Positions 42,503 through 51,344 of a stretch of DNA of 64,000 bases are shown piece after piece. The translations under genes were made by a program, and so were the position numbers. The DNA is from Lentimicrobium sp. (GTDB lineage: Bacteria; Bacteroidota; Bacteroidia; Bacteroidales; Lentimicrobiaceae): the NCBI GenBank assembly GCA_019429275.1, contig JAHYJC010000002.1, positions 62,001 through 126,000 on the forward strand, written 5' to 3'. A model generated the notes under the pieces. The model ran no database searches. It was not told the DNA's origin and saw nothing but the letters and a program-made list of their open reading frames with translations. Positions within the stretch are counted from its first letter, which is position 1; every line of letters begins with the position of its first letter.

Positions 42503-43443
42503 GCAATCCAAAGCTTTCCATCATCATCTGCGTTTACAATGAGGAGCCCAACATTAAACCTTTAAATAATTGGATTAATGAGTCATTGGTTGGTTATGAT
42601 TATGAAATAATTTATGTTGACGATGGCTCGACCGACCGTACAAAGGAAGAAATAAAATCTTTAAAGGATTCGAAGGTAATTTTGGTTGAGTTCAGAAAGA
42701 ATTATGGGCAAAGTTCTGCTCTCTATGCAGGAATAGATCAGGCAAAGGGAGACTTTCTTGTTACCATGGATGGCGATTTACAGAATGATCCAAGTGATAT
42801 TCCAATGATGCTCAAACTGGCCGAAGATGAAGGCTGGGATCTGGTTACCGGCATCCGGAAAAACAGGCAGGATGGAATGTTTCTCAGAAAGTTACCGAGC
42901 CAAATCGCCAATTCAATCATCAGAAACAGCACCGGTGTTCATATAAAAGATTATGGTTGCACCCTGAAGGTTTTTAGAAGCGATCTGGCAAAAAATATAG
43001 GCCTTTATGGCGAACTTCACCGGTTTATACCCGTGCTGGCAAGCCTCGAGGGAGCCGCCATTACGCAGGTAGATGTAAAGCATCATGCACGCGAATTCGG
43101 AAAATCAAAATACGGCATAGGCCGTACCTTTAAAGTAATCAGCGATCTGTTGCTTATGCTCTTTTTTAAAAAATTCATGAGCAAACCCATGCACCTTTTC
43201 GGAGGAATCGGAGTACTATTTTTTCTCATTGGATCAGTCATCAATACCTATTTTTTAATTGAAAAAATAATGGGCCACGACATCTGGGGAAAACCCATGC
43301 TTTTGCTCGGTATTCTTTTATTAATTGCAGGAATTCAACTGATAACAGTCGGAATAATGTCGGAATTGCTTATGCGAACTTATTACGAATCACAGCAAAA
43401 GAGGCCTTATCAGATTCGTAAGGTTCATACTTTCAATGATTAA
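42499..43443 (+). CDS. GT2 glycosyltransferase, polyprenyl-phosphate sugar synthase (DPM1/ArnC-like)
   Basis: A 314-residue GT-A enzyme. The catalytic parts are SIIICVYNEEPNIKPLNNWI, EIIYVDDGSTDRTKEEI, VTMDGDLQNDPSDIP (DxD-type) and KDYGCTLKVFRSDLAKNIGL. LHRFIPVLASLEGA and REFGKSKYG follow, and two C-terminal helices (about 230-250, 268-290) anchor it. Such enzymes move a sugar from its nucleotide form onto undecaprenyl phosphate on the cytoplasmic side. The product would be flipped by the next protein and used by the GT39 enzyme upstream. It overlaps neighbours by 4 and 8 bases, so translation is coupled. Confidence 0.9.
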   Translation: MSNPKLSIIICVYNEEPNIKPLNNWINESLVGYDYEIIYVDDGSTDRTKEEIKSLKDSKVILVEFRKNYGQSSALYAGIDQAKGDFLVTMDGDLQNDPSDIPMMLKLAEDEGWDLVTGIRKNRQDGMFLRKLPSQIANSIIRNSTGVHIKDYGCTLKVFRSDLAKNIGLYGELHRFIPVLASLEGAAITQVDVKHHAREFGKSKYGIGRTFKVISDLLLMLFFKKFMSKPMHLFGGIGVLFFLIGSVINTYFLIEKIMGHDIWGKPMLLLGILLLIAGIQLITVGIMSELLMRTYYESQQKRPYQIRKVHTFND

Positions 43444-44341
43444 GATTCCCGGATATATCAAAGCATTCCTCAAAATTGCAATTTCGGTTGCAGCACTTTA
43501 CTATGTATTTACGAAGATAGATGTAAATGAGGTTGTCAGAATATTCCTGAATGTGAATTATTTTTGGCTGATAGCTGCAATTGTTCTGTTTGTTATCTCT
43601 AAATTTTTTTCATCCTTCAGGTTGAACCTTTTTTTTAAAAATATTGGCTTGGCACTTACCGATACAAGCAACCTCAGGCTTTATCTACTGGGAATGTATT
43701 ACAATCTTTTTCTGCCCGGCGGTATCGGAGGAGATGGTTACAAAATTTATCTGCTGAATAAAAAATTTCATATCAAGGTAAAGAAATTATTCTGGGCTGT
43801 ACTTCTTGACCGAATTAATGGAGTTTTGGTATTGTTTATCATGGCCATGTTTTTGGCGACATTTCTTCCTGTTTCATCGGTTTATAAGGCACTGGCTTTG
43901 TCAATAATTCCGGTTTCATTTGCGGGCTATTATTTTGCAACTCGCTGGTTTTTAAAAGATTTTCTACAGGGTATAATCAAAACCACCTCCTATTCCTTCG
44001 CAGTTCAATTTGCTCAGATTCTTTCAGCCCTTTTAATTCTTTATGCCAACCAAAATCAGAGCCACACTCTCTCCTACCTGTTTCTATTTCTTATTTCCTC
44101 TATTGTGGCAACACTACCAATTACCATAGGCGGCATTGGATCGCGCGAAATTACTTTCCTGCTCGGGGCTAAAATTATGCAACTCGATGTTCATCAGTCA
44201 ATTGCACTTAGTTTGTTGTTTTATGTAATCACCGCCTTTGTTTCATTGTTTGGAATTTATTTTAGCTTGAATGAAAATGCTTTAAAGCTAAAACTAACAG
44301 AATCACTGATAGACAAAAACAAAGAAAATAAATTTGAATGA
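43436..44341 (+). CDS. Lysylphosphatidylglycerol-synthase-TM-domain flippase-like protein
   Basis: A 301-residue protein with eight or so helices, in the family of lysylphosphatidylglycerol synthase transmembrane-region (UPF0104/AglD-like) proteins. It has FRLNLFFKNIGLALTDTSNL, then LYLLGMYYNLFLPGGIGGDG, YKIYLLNKKFHIKVKKL and LPITIGGIGSREITFL, the family's PxxxGGxGxxE motif. In sugar-modification operons this family is proposed to flip polyprenyl-phosphate-linked sugars. It overlaps the GT2 gene by 8 bases and the epimerase gene by 4, placing it in the same coupled operon. No catalytic synthase domain is attached. Confidence 0.83.
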   Translation: MIKIPGYIKAFLKIAISVAALYYVFTKIDVNEVVRIFLNVNYFWLIAAIVLFVISKFFSSFRLNLFFKNIGLALTDTSNLRLYLLGMYYNLFLPGGIGGDGYKIYLLNKKFHIKVKKLFWAVLLDRINGVLVLFIMAMFLATFLPVSSVYKALALSIIPVSFAGYYFATRWFLKDFLQGIIKTTSYSFAVQFAQILSALLILYANQNQSHTLSYLFLFLISSIVATLPITIGGIGSREITFLLGAKIMQLDVHQSIALSLLFYVITAFVSLFGIYFSLNENALKLKLTESLIDKNKENKFE

Positions 44342-45282
44342 AAAATATTTTCATAACCGGAGTGGCCGGCTTTATAGGTTCGAATCTTGCAATGACCATG
44401 CTGCAGCAAGGTTACACCGTTTCAGGAATCGATAATTTTGATGCATTCTATGATCCGGCAATCAAGCGAAAAGCAGCAGCCAAACTTGAGATTTACCCCG
44501 CATTCAAATTATTTGAAGGAGATATAAGAGACCGCAAAACCCTGGATCAGATTTTTGAATCTTCAAGACCTGATTTAATCATACATCTGGCTGCCCGTGC
44601 AGGTGTGAGACCTTCTATTGAACAGCCGGAGCTCTATTATGATGTCAATGTCAGCGGAACTTTAACATTACTGGAAGCAATGCGAAAAGCCGGATTAAAA
44701 GATATGCTTTTTGCCTCTTCTTCATCTGTTTATGGGAATAATGAAAAAACTCCGTTTCATGAGGATGATACTGTTGACAATCCGATTTCACCATACGCTG
44801 CCACTAAAAAATCAGGTGAACTGCTTTGCTACACCTACCATCATCTTTATAAGTTTAACATTTGGTGCCTGAGATTTTTTACAGTATACGGACCCGGGCA
44901 ACGACCTGAAATGGCCATTCAGCAGTTTGGAAATAAAATTGCATCGGAACAACCGATTACATTATTTGGTGATGGAACCAGCCGTCGCGACTATACTTTT
45001 GTTGAAGATATTGTTGCCGGAATCACAGCTTCAGCTGAAAAGCTTAAAGGTTATGAAATAATAAACCTTGGCAACAGCAAAACCATTTCTCTAATTGATC
45101 TTGTGCAGAATATTGAAAAGGTGCTGGGTAAAAAAGCCAAAATTGTATGGCAACCAAAACAACCCGGAGATGTTGAAATCACCTTTGCTGACATCAGCAA
45201 AGCGAAAAAACTACTTAGCTATAAACCTGATTATCCTGTAATTAAAGGTTTAAAAAAAATGTTTGAAAAACAGGGAATGTAG
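44338..45282 (+). CDS. NAD-dependent nucleotide-sugar epimerase
   Basis: A 314-residue extended-SDR nucleotide-sugar enzyme. The NAD loop is FITGVAGFIGSNLAM (Gly8, 11, 14). HLAARAGVRPSIEQPELYY is followed by the catalytic Ser-Tyr-Lys in SSSSVYG and PYAATKKSGELLC, and RFFTVYGPGQRPEMAIQQF is typical of UDP-glucuronate 4-epimerase-like enzymes (the AGVR and PEMA motifs). It would supply the activated sugar to the glycosyltransferases upstream. Last gene of the four-gene run, coupled by an ATGA overlap. The exact sugar is inferred from motif resemblance only. Confidence 0.87.
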   Translation: MKNIFITGVAGFIGSNLAMTMLQQGYTVSGIDNFDAFYDPAIKRKAAAKLEIYPAFKLFEGDIRDRKTLDQIFESSRPDLIIHLAARAGVRPSIEQPELYYDVNVSGTLTLLEAMRKAGLKDMLFASSSSVYGNNEKTPFHEDDTVDNPISPYAATKKSGELLCYTYHHLYKFNIWCLRFFTVYGPGQRPEMAIQQFGNKIASEQPITLFGDGTSRRDYTFVEDIVAGITASAEKLKGYEIINLGNSKTISLIDLVQNIEKVLGKKAKIVWQPKQPGDVEITFADISKAKKLLSYKPDYPVIKGLKKMFEKQGM

Positions 45283-45378
45283 AAAGGTTTTGAGTAAACT
45301 AATTTCAACTATCAACCATCTATACTGTTAAATTTAATCTACTGTAAAAGCTGATTAATCTCTGAAAACCGAAACTGC

Positions 45379-45663
45379 TTATAAAGCAATTAGTCCTTCT
45401 ATTTCACTGGCTTTTCTGTAACGGACAATTACCTCCGAGGCATCCATCATCATTTCCTTTATTGTAACAGAAATATATTTCCCGGCATTAGAGTTTCGGT
45501 ATGTAATAATTGAGTCTTCGTTAAAAATATGCCTGAGTAATGCATAATCCCGGTTATTATTGAGAATGATAAACTTAAACATATAAACCTTGGGCCAGTT
45601 ACCTTCTACATTTAGTTGGTCTTCAAGTCTTTTTAAAAAATCGATATGGATTGACATTCTCAA
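45379..45663 (-). CDS. DUF493 family protein (YbeD-like)
   Basis: A 94-residue cytoplasmic protein with an ACT-like fold. The pattern EGNWPKVYMFKFIILNNN, DYALLRHIFNED, TYRNSNAGKYISVTIKEMM and SEVIVRYRKASEIEGLIAL fits the DUF493/YbeD family, in which the 'R-S-NxGKY-S-V-T' strand is diagnostic. E. coli YbeD lies between lipoate genes and has a possible regulatory role, but no function is proven. An alternative start two codons in (MSIHID) cannot be excluded. On the minus strand, 64 bases downstream of the DUF58 gene. Confidence 0.77.
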   Translation of the reverse strand: MRMSIHIDFLKRLEDQLNVEGNWPKVYMFKFIILNNNRDYALLRHIFNEDSIITYRNSNAGKYISVTIKEMMMDASEVIVRYRKASEIEGLIAL

Positions 45664-45727
45664 AGAATGGGTAAAAAATGGAGAAATATTAATGATGACA
45701 AGTCATAGAATTCAGATCAGCCTCTGT

Positions 45728-46660
45728 CTAATGCATTTTTACACGTTTCAGCAAATAGGGCATCAATACCTGTCTGTAACCAAGGGCAACATCCGCTTCA
45801 ATCAGATCTATGTGGTACTGAGCACATTTCATCACAAGCTCAGCTTTAAAAGCCTGCATTTCTGCACGATAGCCAACTCTCACTTCGTGAGGCCTGATTT
45901 TGACCTCTTCACCACTTTCCATATCAATAAACCGATAAGGTTTATTATCGAAAGCAAAGTCGATTTCATGTTTCTTATCTGTTACATGAAAAAGAATGAC
46001 TTCATGCTTATTGTGTTTTAGGTGCTGAAGGGCTGGAAACAGCTGGTTGCGGCCAGTACTGTCAATCATATCGCTGAAAATAACTACCAGAGAACGTTTA
46101 TGAATATTGTCGGCAATTTCATGCAAGGATTGAGCTGCAGAAGTAAACTTTCCTGATTTCCGGGTATTATCATTCAACAGTTTTTCCAGTTCCGAATAAA
46201 GGTATTTATTGTGTACCAGGTTTGAATGTGCTTTGGTATTAAGTTCTATTTTATCGGCAAAAATGCTTAACCCTGCGGCATCTCGCTGCCGCCGTAAAAG
46301 GTACATGATGGCAGCTGCCGAATTAATAGTGAAGGTCATTTTATCTAATCCGTCTGTTCCAGGTGTATCGTGCAGTGGATAATACATTGAAGACGAGCCG
46401 TCAATGATGATCTGACACCTCAGATTAGTCTCTTCTTCGTATCTTTTTACATAAAGGCGATCGGTTCGTCCATAAAGTTTCCAGTCAATATTTTTTACCG
46501 ATTCACCCTGATTATAAAGCCGGTGCTCTGCAAATTCCACCGAGAAACCATGAAAAGGGCTTTTATGGAGTCCTGTAATAAAACCTTCAACTACCTGGCG
46601 TGCAAGTAATTCAAGCGGACTAAACTCTTCAAATCCGGATTTATCAATAGTTATTGGCAC
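45728..46660 (-). CDS. DUF58 domain protein (vWA-like)
   Basis: A 310-residue cytoplasmic protein of the DUF58 family. The start LLARQVVEGFITGLHKSPFH is typical, with FAEHRLYNQGESVKNIDWKL, then a von Willebrand A-like domain with the metal-ion-dependent adhesion motif IIDGSSSMYYP. LVVIFSDMIDSTG is the family's second strand region. DUF58 proteins usually accompany a MoxR AAA-ATPase; none is visible within the window near this gene. Function unclear. It is on the minus strand, 151 bases downstream of trxA and upstream of DUF493. Confidence 0.87.
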   Translation of the reverse strand: MPITIDKSGFEEFSPLELLARQVVEGFITGLHKSPFHGFSVEFAEHRLYNQGESVKNIDWKLYGRTDRLYVKRYEEETNLRCQIIIDGSSSMYYPLHDTPGTDGLDKMTFTINSAAAIMYLLRRQRDAAGLSIFADKIELNTKAHSNLVHNKYLYSELEKLLNDNTRKSGKFTSAAQSLHEIADNIHKRSLVVIFSDMIDSTGRNQLFPALQHLKHNKHEVILFHVTDKKHEIDFAFDNKPYRFIDMESGEEVKIRPHEVRVGYRAEMQAFKAELVMKCAQYHIDLIEADVALGYRQVLMPYLLKRVKMH

Positions 46661-46811
46661 AACATTGAATATTAAAAAACAAACTACCTCACAGAACGTG
46701 CGAGATAGTTAATATTTATGCTTTTCAGAACAAACTGGTAGTTCCGGAAAGCAACCATGCAGACCAGAAAAGCAAAGCGTGTCCCTGAGAGCAGAATATT
46801 GAAAAATACGA

Positions 46812-47129
46812 TCAGAGTAACTTCTCAAGTTTGGCAACCAAAACTGATTTGGGCACAGCTCCAACCTGCTTATCAGCGACTTCACCATTTTTAAAAAACA
46901 AAATGGTTGGAATATTACGAATGGAATATTTGGCAGTAATGCCCGGGTTGTTATCTACATCAAGTTTACCGATAACTGCCCTACCTTCAAACTCATGGCT
47001 CATTTCTTCAACAAGAGGTCCTACCATGCGGCAGGGGCCGCACCATTCTGCCCACAAGTCAACAATGGCTGGTTTATCAGATTTTAATACAATTTCTTCA
47101 AAATTAGCATCGGTTAATTCAATAGCCAT
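46812..47129 (-). CDS. trxA: Thioredoxin
   Basis: A 105-residue canonical thioredoxin. The active site is WAEWCGPCRMVGPLVEEM, with the reactive pair Cys30-Gly-Pro-Cys33, an Asp at the buried position (VDLW) and the cis-Pro loop IRNIPTILFFKNGEV. It is the general dithiol reductant for ribonucleotide reductase, peroxiredoxins and the glutathione-peroxidase-type enzyme at 21697. The length and motif are standard. On the minus strand between dnaE and DUF58, monocistronic. Confidence 0.95.
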   Translation of the reverse strand: MAIELTDANFEEIVLKSDKPAIVDLWAEWCGPCRMVGPLVEEMSHEFEGRAVIGKLDVDNNPGITAKYSIRNIPTILFFKNGEVADKQVGAVPKSVLVAKLEKLL

Positions 47130-47272
47130 GGCTTATTATAATTTTAAGTTTAACAATCAATTTAGACTCCAAAGATAACGCATTTTTCAGCTTTAGGTTT
47201 ACATCCTAATGATTTTTAATTATAAATGACTGTCGGAAATAATTTCATAACTATTTTTATTTGTCTAAACTC

Positions 47273-50200
47273 CTATCCCAGCTTTAATTCAATCTCCTTA
47301 CAATCTTTCAGGCCTGCAACAAGAAGTCGGGGATTTACCCTGAATCTGGACGGAAGACTTAACGAAATATGATTAAATTCATCCAGAATATTGATATATA
47401 AGGGTGTAATTCCGGGTGATACATTCACTGTTTCATGTATTTTTCGCACCAAATTTTCATTCACATCTGAAGCATTTAGCCTTATGGTAATATTTTTTGT
47501 GAGCTTGTCAATTGATTCGGCCAAAAGGCTGATGTTGGTGATTTTAAGCTCAATTTTTTCAGAGTTGCGATAATGCTTTTGCACTGTTCCGGAAAGAATC
47601 ATTGATATACCTTGAATCAACAGGTGTTTGTATTTCAAATAATCATCAGAAAACATAGTAAGTTGCACAGAATCATTGTGATCTTCAATTGTAAATACTC
47701 CAAAAAGCGTATTTATCTTACTGGTGCGTTCAACCGACGAAGTAATTATTCCTGCAACAGTGACCTGGTGTCCCAACAGTCTGCTGATGTTCTCTTCGCG
47801 AATTTCGCTTACTGTATGTTTACAAAATGCATTTATTTCTAGCCTGTAATCATCCAGTGGGTGTCCCGAAATATAGAATCCTGTAACTTCTTTTTCATTT
47901 TTGAGTTGCTCAAAATTGTTCCAGGGTTCACATTCAGGTATGGTAACGGCTGGCATTTCCACTTCAGCCTCGCCACCGAAAAGGCTTACCTGCATTCCCA
48001 TTTTTTGAGCCTGATAATCAGATGCATGCCTGAGAGCTTTTTCAAGGAATGTTTGACCATCAGCGTTGTCTTGAAAGAAATACTGAGCCCGGTGAGTATC
48101 TTCAAAAGTATCGAATGCTCCGGCATTTGCCAGGGCTTCAAGACTACGGCGGTTTATAGTCCGAAGGTTAACCCTGCGGGTAAGATCGATAATATCTTTA
48201 AATGGCCCGTTGGCTCTCCGCTCTTCAATCATTGCAGTCACTGCATTTTCACCTACTCCTTTCACGGCACCCATCCCAAATCGGATCTGTCCGTTTTTGT
48301 TTACAGCAAAATCATACTCAGATTCATTAACATCAGGTCCCAGAACCGGAATACCCATGCGGCGGGTTTCATCTATGAAAAATGTTATTTTTTTTATGTC
48401 GCTCAAATTGTGAGTAAGCACAGCCGCCATGTATTCGGCTGGATAATGCGCTTTAAGATAGGCTGTTTGAAAAGCCACAAGCGCATAGCAGGTGGCATGC
48501 GATTTGTTAAATGCATAAGATGCAAAGGCCTCCCAGTCTGTCCATACTTTTTCGCAGGCTTTCAGGTCCAGATTATTGCCCTTACAGCCATCCATAAATT
48601 TGTTTTTTTTCTCATCCAGGGTTTTACGGTCCTTCTTTCCCATGGCTTTTCGCAGTATATCGGCATCGCCTTTGGTAAATCCACCAAGTTTCTGCGAGAG
48701 CAGCATAACCTGTTCCTGATAAACGGTAATGCCATATGTTTCCTCAAGAAACTCTTCCTGTTCCGGAAGATCATAGGTCACTTTTTCGCGACCCAGTTTG
48801 CGATTGATGAAATTTGGAATATAATCCATCGGGCCTGGCCTATAGAGGGCATTCATGGCTATGAGATCTTCAAATTTATCGGGTTTGAGTTCTTTGAGGT
48901 GTTTCTGCATACCTGCCGATTCAAACTGGAAAGTTCCATTGGTTTCACCTTTTTGGTAGAGTTCAAATGTCTTTTTGTCATCAAGTGGTACCTCATCAAT
49001 ATTCAGCTTTACTCCATGATTTTGCTCAATAAGATTCAGGGCATCGCGCAATATAGTCAGGGTTTTAAGGCCAAGAAAGTCCATTTTAATGACTCCGGCA
49101 TTTTCAATTTCTTTGCCTTCGAATTGCGTGATTAGTAAATCGCTTTCTTTTGAAGTATGCACAGGAATAATATCCGTAAGATCGGAGGGAGCAATGATGA
49201 TTCCTGCTGCATGTATTCCAATACTCCTGACAGAGCCTTCAAGTTTCACAGCCTCACGCAGCACTTCTGCCTGAAGATCGTTTTTTTTGGCGATTTCTCT
49301 GAGTTTTTTTATTTCCTCTATATCTTCTGTTTGCAGTCCATCCTTCTCCCTGAGGCTATCTGGCCCATCTAAAGGAGCCTGCATAATGCGTCTAAGTTCA
49401 ATACCTGGCTTTTCAGGTATCATTTTTGTAAGAAAATTTGACTCATTTAATGGCAAGTCAAGCACACGTGCAACATCTTTAATTGAACTCTTTGCAGCCA
49501 TAGAACCGAAAGTAACAATTTGGGCTACCTGATTTCTGCCATATTTTTCGACTACATATTCAATAACTTTCTGACGGCCTTTATCATCGAAATCGGTATC
49601 AATATCGGGCAGGCTTTTACGATCGGGATTTAAAAAACGTTCAAAAAGTAAATTGTATTTGAGTGGATCAATATTTGTAATTCCAATGCAGTACGCAACT
49701 ACCGAACCGGCAGCTGATCCACGACCTGGGCCGATAAAAACTCCCAGATCGCGTCCAGCTTTGATAAAGTCAGAAACAATCAAAAAGTACCCGGTAAAGC
49801 CCATCTGACGAATAACATTCAATTCAAAACTAATACGATCGGTTGCTTCAGTACTAATATTTCCATAACGATGCCTGGCTCCCTGAAATGTGAGATGATG
49901 CAAATATTCAAACTGATCGGTAAAACCCACCGGAAGCGAAAAGTGAGGCAGCATGATATCCTTTTCAAGAGTCAGCAATTCGATTTTTCCGGCAATATCG
50001 TTGGTGTTATCGATGGCTTCAGGCAAATCAGAAAACAATTCTGACATTTCCTGTGTAGTTTTAAAATAAAACTGGTCGTTGTAAAAGGCAAACCGCTTTC
50101 CTTTTCCTGTATTGTCTTCGTCGTTATAATCTCTGGCCGTGGGTGTGCTTTTCTTCTCCCCGGTATTTACACAAAGCAAAATATCATGGGCTTCGAAAAA

Positions 50201-50863
50201 ATCCTGTTCAACATAGTGGGTATCGTTGGTAGCAATTATTTTTACATTGTATTTACGGGCAAATCTTACGAGAACCTCATTTACTTTGTCTTGCTCAGGT
50301 ATTCCATGACGTTGAAGTTCAACATAATAATCCTCACCAAAAACATTAAGCCACCATTTGAATATTCTTTCAGCTTCTTCCTCACTTTTATTCATTATAG
50401 CACGGGGAACTTCGGCAGCAAGGCAGCAGGTTGTTGCAATCAAGCCTTTATGATATTTCAGGATCAACTCTTTGTCGATTCGGGGATACTTGCTGTATAA
50501 TCCCTCCATATATCCGAGTGAGCATAATTTTACAATGTTATTGTAGCCTTCCTGATTTTTGGCAAGCAGCAACTGATGAGAACGATTATCTCTGGCATCG
50601 CGGGTAAATTGTTTTTTGTGACGGTCTTCAACAAGATAAAATTCGCAGCCAACAATGGGTTTTATAACTGGAGGCTGGCCTTTTAGATTATATTTATTGG
50701 CCTGAGCAACAAACTTAAATACCCCAAACATATTTCCGTGATCAGTAAGTGCAATGGCCGGCATTTTATCGGCAACGGCTTTTTCATACATCTGATTAAT
50801 CTCAGATGCACCATCAAGAATTGAGTACTTGGAATGAACGTGAAGATGTGAAAATTTAGTCAT
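47273..50863 (-). CDS. dnaE: DNA polymerase III subunit alpha (replicative)
   Basis: A 1196-residue C-family replicative polymerase. The PHP domain starts FSHLHVHSKYSILDGASEIN and has ALTDHGNMFGVFKF. The catalytic palm contains the paired aspartates of LPDIDTDFDDKGRQ, preceded by GPGRGSAAGSVVAYCIGITN. Later come the fingers (ALYRPGPMDYIPNFINRK), the tandem helix-hairpin-helix (YKSHATCYALVAFQTAYLKA), and an OB-fold near residue 1010 (VTVAGIITSSVERT). It is the chromosomal replicase alpha subunit, separate from the second polymerase at 56286-59267. On the minus strand and monocistronic. Confidence 0.97.
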   Translation of the reverse strand: MTKFSHLHVHSKYSILDGASEINQMYEKAVADKMPAIALTDHGNMFGVFKFVAQANKYNLKGQPPVIKPIVGCEFYLVEDRHKKQFTRDARDNRSHQLLLAKNQEGYNNIVKLCSLGYMEGLYSKYPRIDKELILKYHKGLIATTCCLAAEVPRAIMNKSEEEAERIFKWWLNVFGEDYYVELQRHGIPEQDKVNEVLVRFARKYNVKIIATNDTHYVEQDFFEAHDILLCVNTGEKKSTPTARDYNDEDNTGKGKRFAFYNDQFYFKTTQEMSELFSDLPEAIDNTNDIAGKIELLTLEKDIMLPHFSLPVGFTDQFEYLHHLTFQGARHRYGNISTEATDRISFELNVIRQMGFTGYFLIVSDFIKAGRDLGVFIGPGRGSAAGSVVAYCIGITNIDPLKYNLLFERFLNPDRKSLPDIDTDFDDKGRQKVIEYVVEKYGRNQVAQIVTFGSMAAKSSIKDVARVLDLPLNESNFLTKMIPEKPGIELRRIMQAPLDGPDSLREKDGLQTEDIEEIKKLREIAKKNDLQAEVLREAVKLEGSVRSIGIHAAGIIIAPSDLTDIIPVHTSKESDLLITQFEGKEIENAGVIKMDFLGLKTLTILRDALNLIEQNHGVKLNIDEVPLDDKKTFELYQKGETNGTFQFESAGMQKHLKELKPDKFEDLIAMNALYRPGPMDYIPNFINRKLGREKVTYDLPEQEEFLEETYGITVYQEQVMLLSQKLGGFTKGDADILRKAMGKKDRKTLDEKKNKFMDGCKGNNLDLKACEKVWTDWEAFASYAFNKSHATCYALVAFQTAYLKAHYPAEYMAAVLTHNLSDIKKITFFIDETRRMGIPVLGPDVNESEYDFAVNKNGQIRFGMGAVKGVGENAVTAMIEERRANGPFKDIIDLTRRVNLRTINRRSLEALANAGAFDTFEDTHRAQYFFQDNADGQTFLEKALRHASDYQAQKMGMQVSLFGGEAEVEMPAVTIPECEPWNNFEQLKNEKEVTGFYISGHPLDDYRLEINAFCKHTVSEIREENISRLLGHQVTVAGIITSSVERTSKINTLFGVFTIEDHNDSVQLTMFSDDYLKYKHLLIQGISMILSGTVQKHYRNSEKIELKITNISLLAESIDKLTKNITIRLNASDVNENLVRKIHETVNVSPGITPLYINILDEFNHISLSLPSRFRVNPRLLVAGLKDCKEIELKLG

Positions 50864-51344
50864 GATTTAAAAACTCAGTGTCAGAAAGCCCAGGCTAACT
50901 TGTTATAATTATTTAAAATACAATGTGATACAGATCAGCAGAAGACATAATTATTGGAATTAAGCTGTTTTTACAGTTGGCTAAATTACTTAAAACCAAG
51001 CTGAACTTCTGATATGTTAATAAAATTTATTGGGCTTTAAGCAGGTGGTATAAGGCCGGAAAAGGCAAAGTCAAGATTTTAAAAAGCTTACTCTTTTCGA
51101 AAAACAATTCAAACAGAATTATATTTTCTCCAATTTTGGATGCAACAATCAGATTAAGATTAATGCTTGAGAATCAGCAGAAGCAGATTTCTCATAAGTT
51201 TTAATAATTCAACAATTTACCTTCCCTGAAAAAGGGAATATTACTCAGTAAATAAATGCTCATTTATCTTTTTTATCTCGGAAATTATCCTTTACTTTGC
51301 ACCCCTGTTTAAAAAACACTATTTAATTACTAAAATTTATTTTT
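50864..51344. other. 481-bp intergenic region; promoter of rpsP only
   Basis: An AT-rich region between divergent dnaE and rpsP. There is a short palindrome, TTCCCT/AGGGAA, at 51222-51238 with no T-run, and a near-consensus promoter at 51292-51299 for rpsP. I see no RNA gene, ORF or repeat. Confidence 0.5.
51292..51299 (+). promoter_or_regulatory. Candidate -7 box for rpsP-rimM
   Basis: TTACTTTG, one mismatch from TAnnTTTG, lies 45 bases before the rpsP ATG in the sequence context ACTTTGCACC, typical of Bacteroidota start-site regions. Confidence 0.4.

Noticed and set aside
44377-44386. GGTTCGAATC, resembling a tRNA T-loop
   Set aside because: It lies inside the epimerase coding sequence and lacks any acceptor or anticodon stem partner.
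46661-46811. Hydrophobic short minus-strand frame between trxA and DUF58
   Set aside because: The frame reads LIVFFNILLSG... but begins after an in-frame stop with no start codon until late, and no similarity is recognised; treated as intergenic.
47861-49135. 424-codon plus-strand open frame
   Set aside because: It lies wholly antisense to dnaE and has no recognisable domain; the opposite strand encodes a clear polymerase, so this is a shadow of GC-poor coding sequence.
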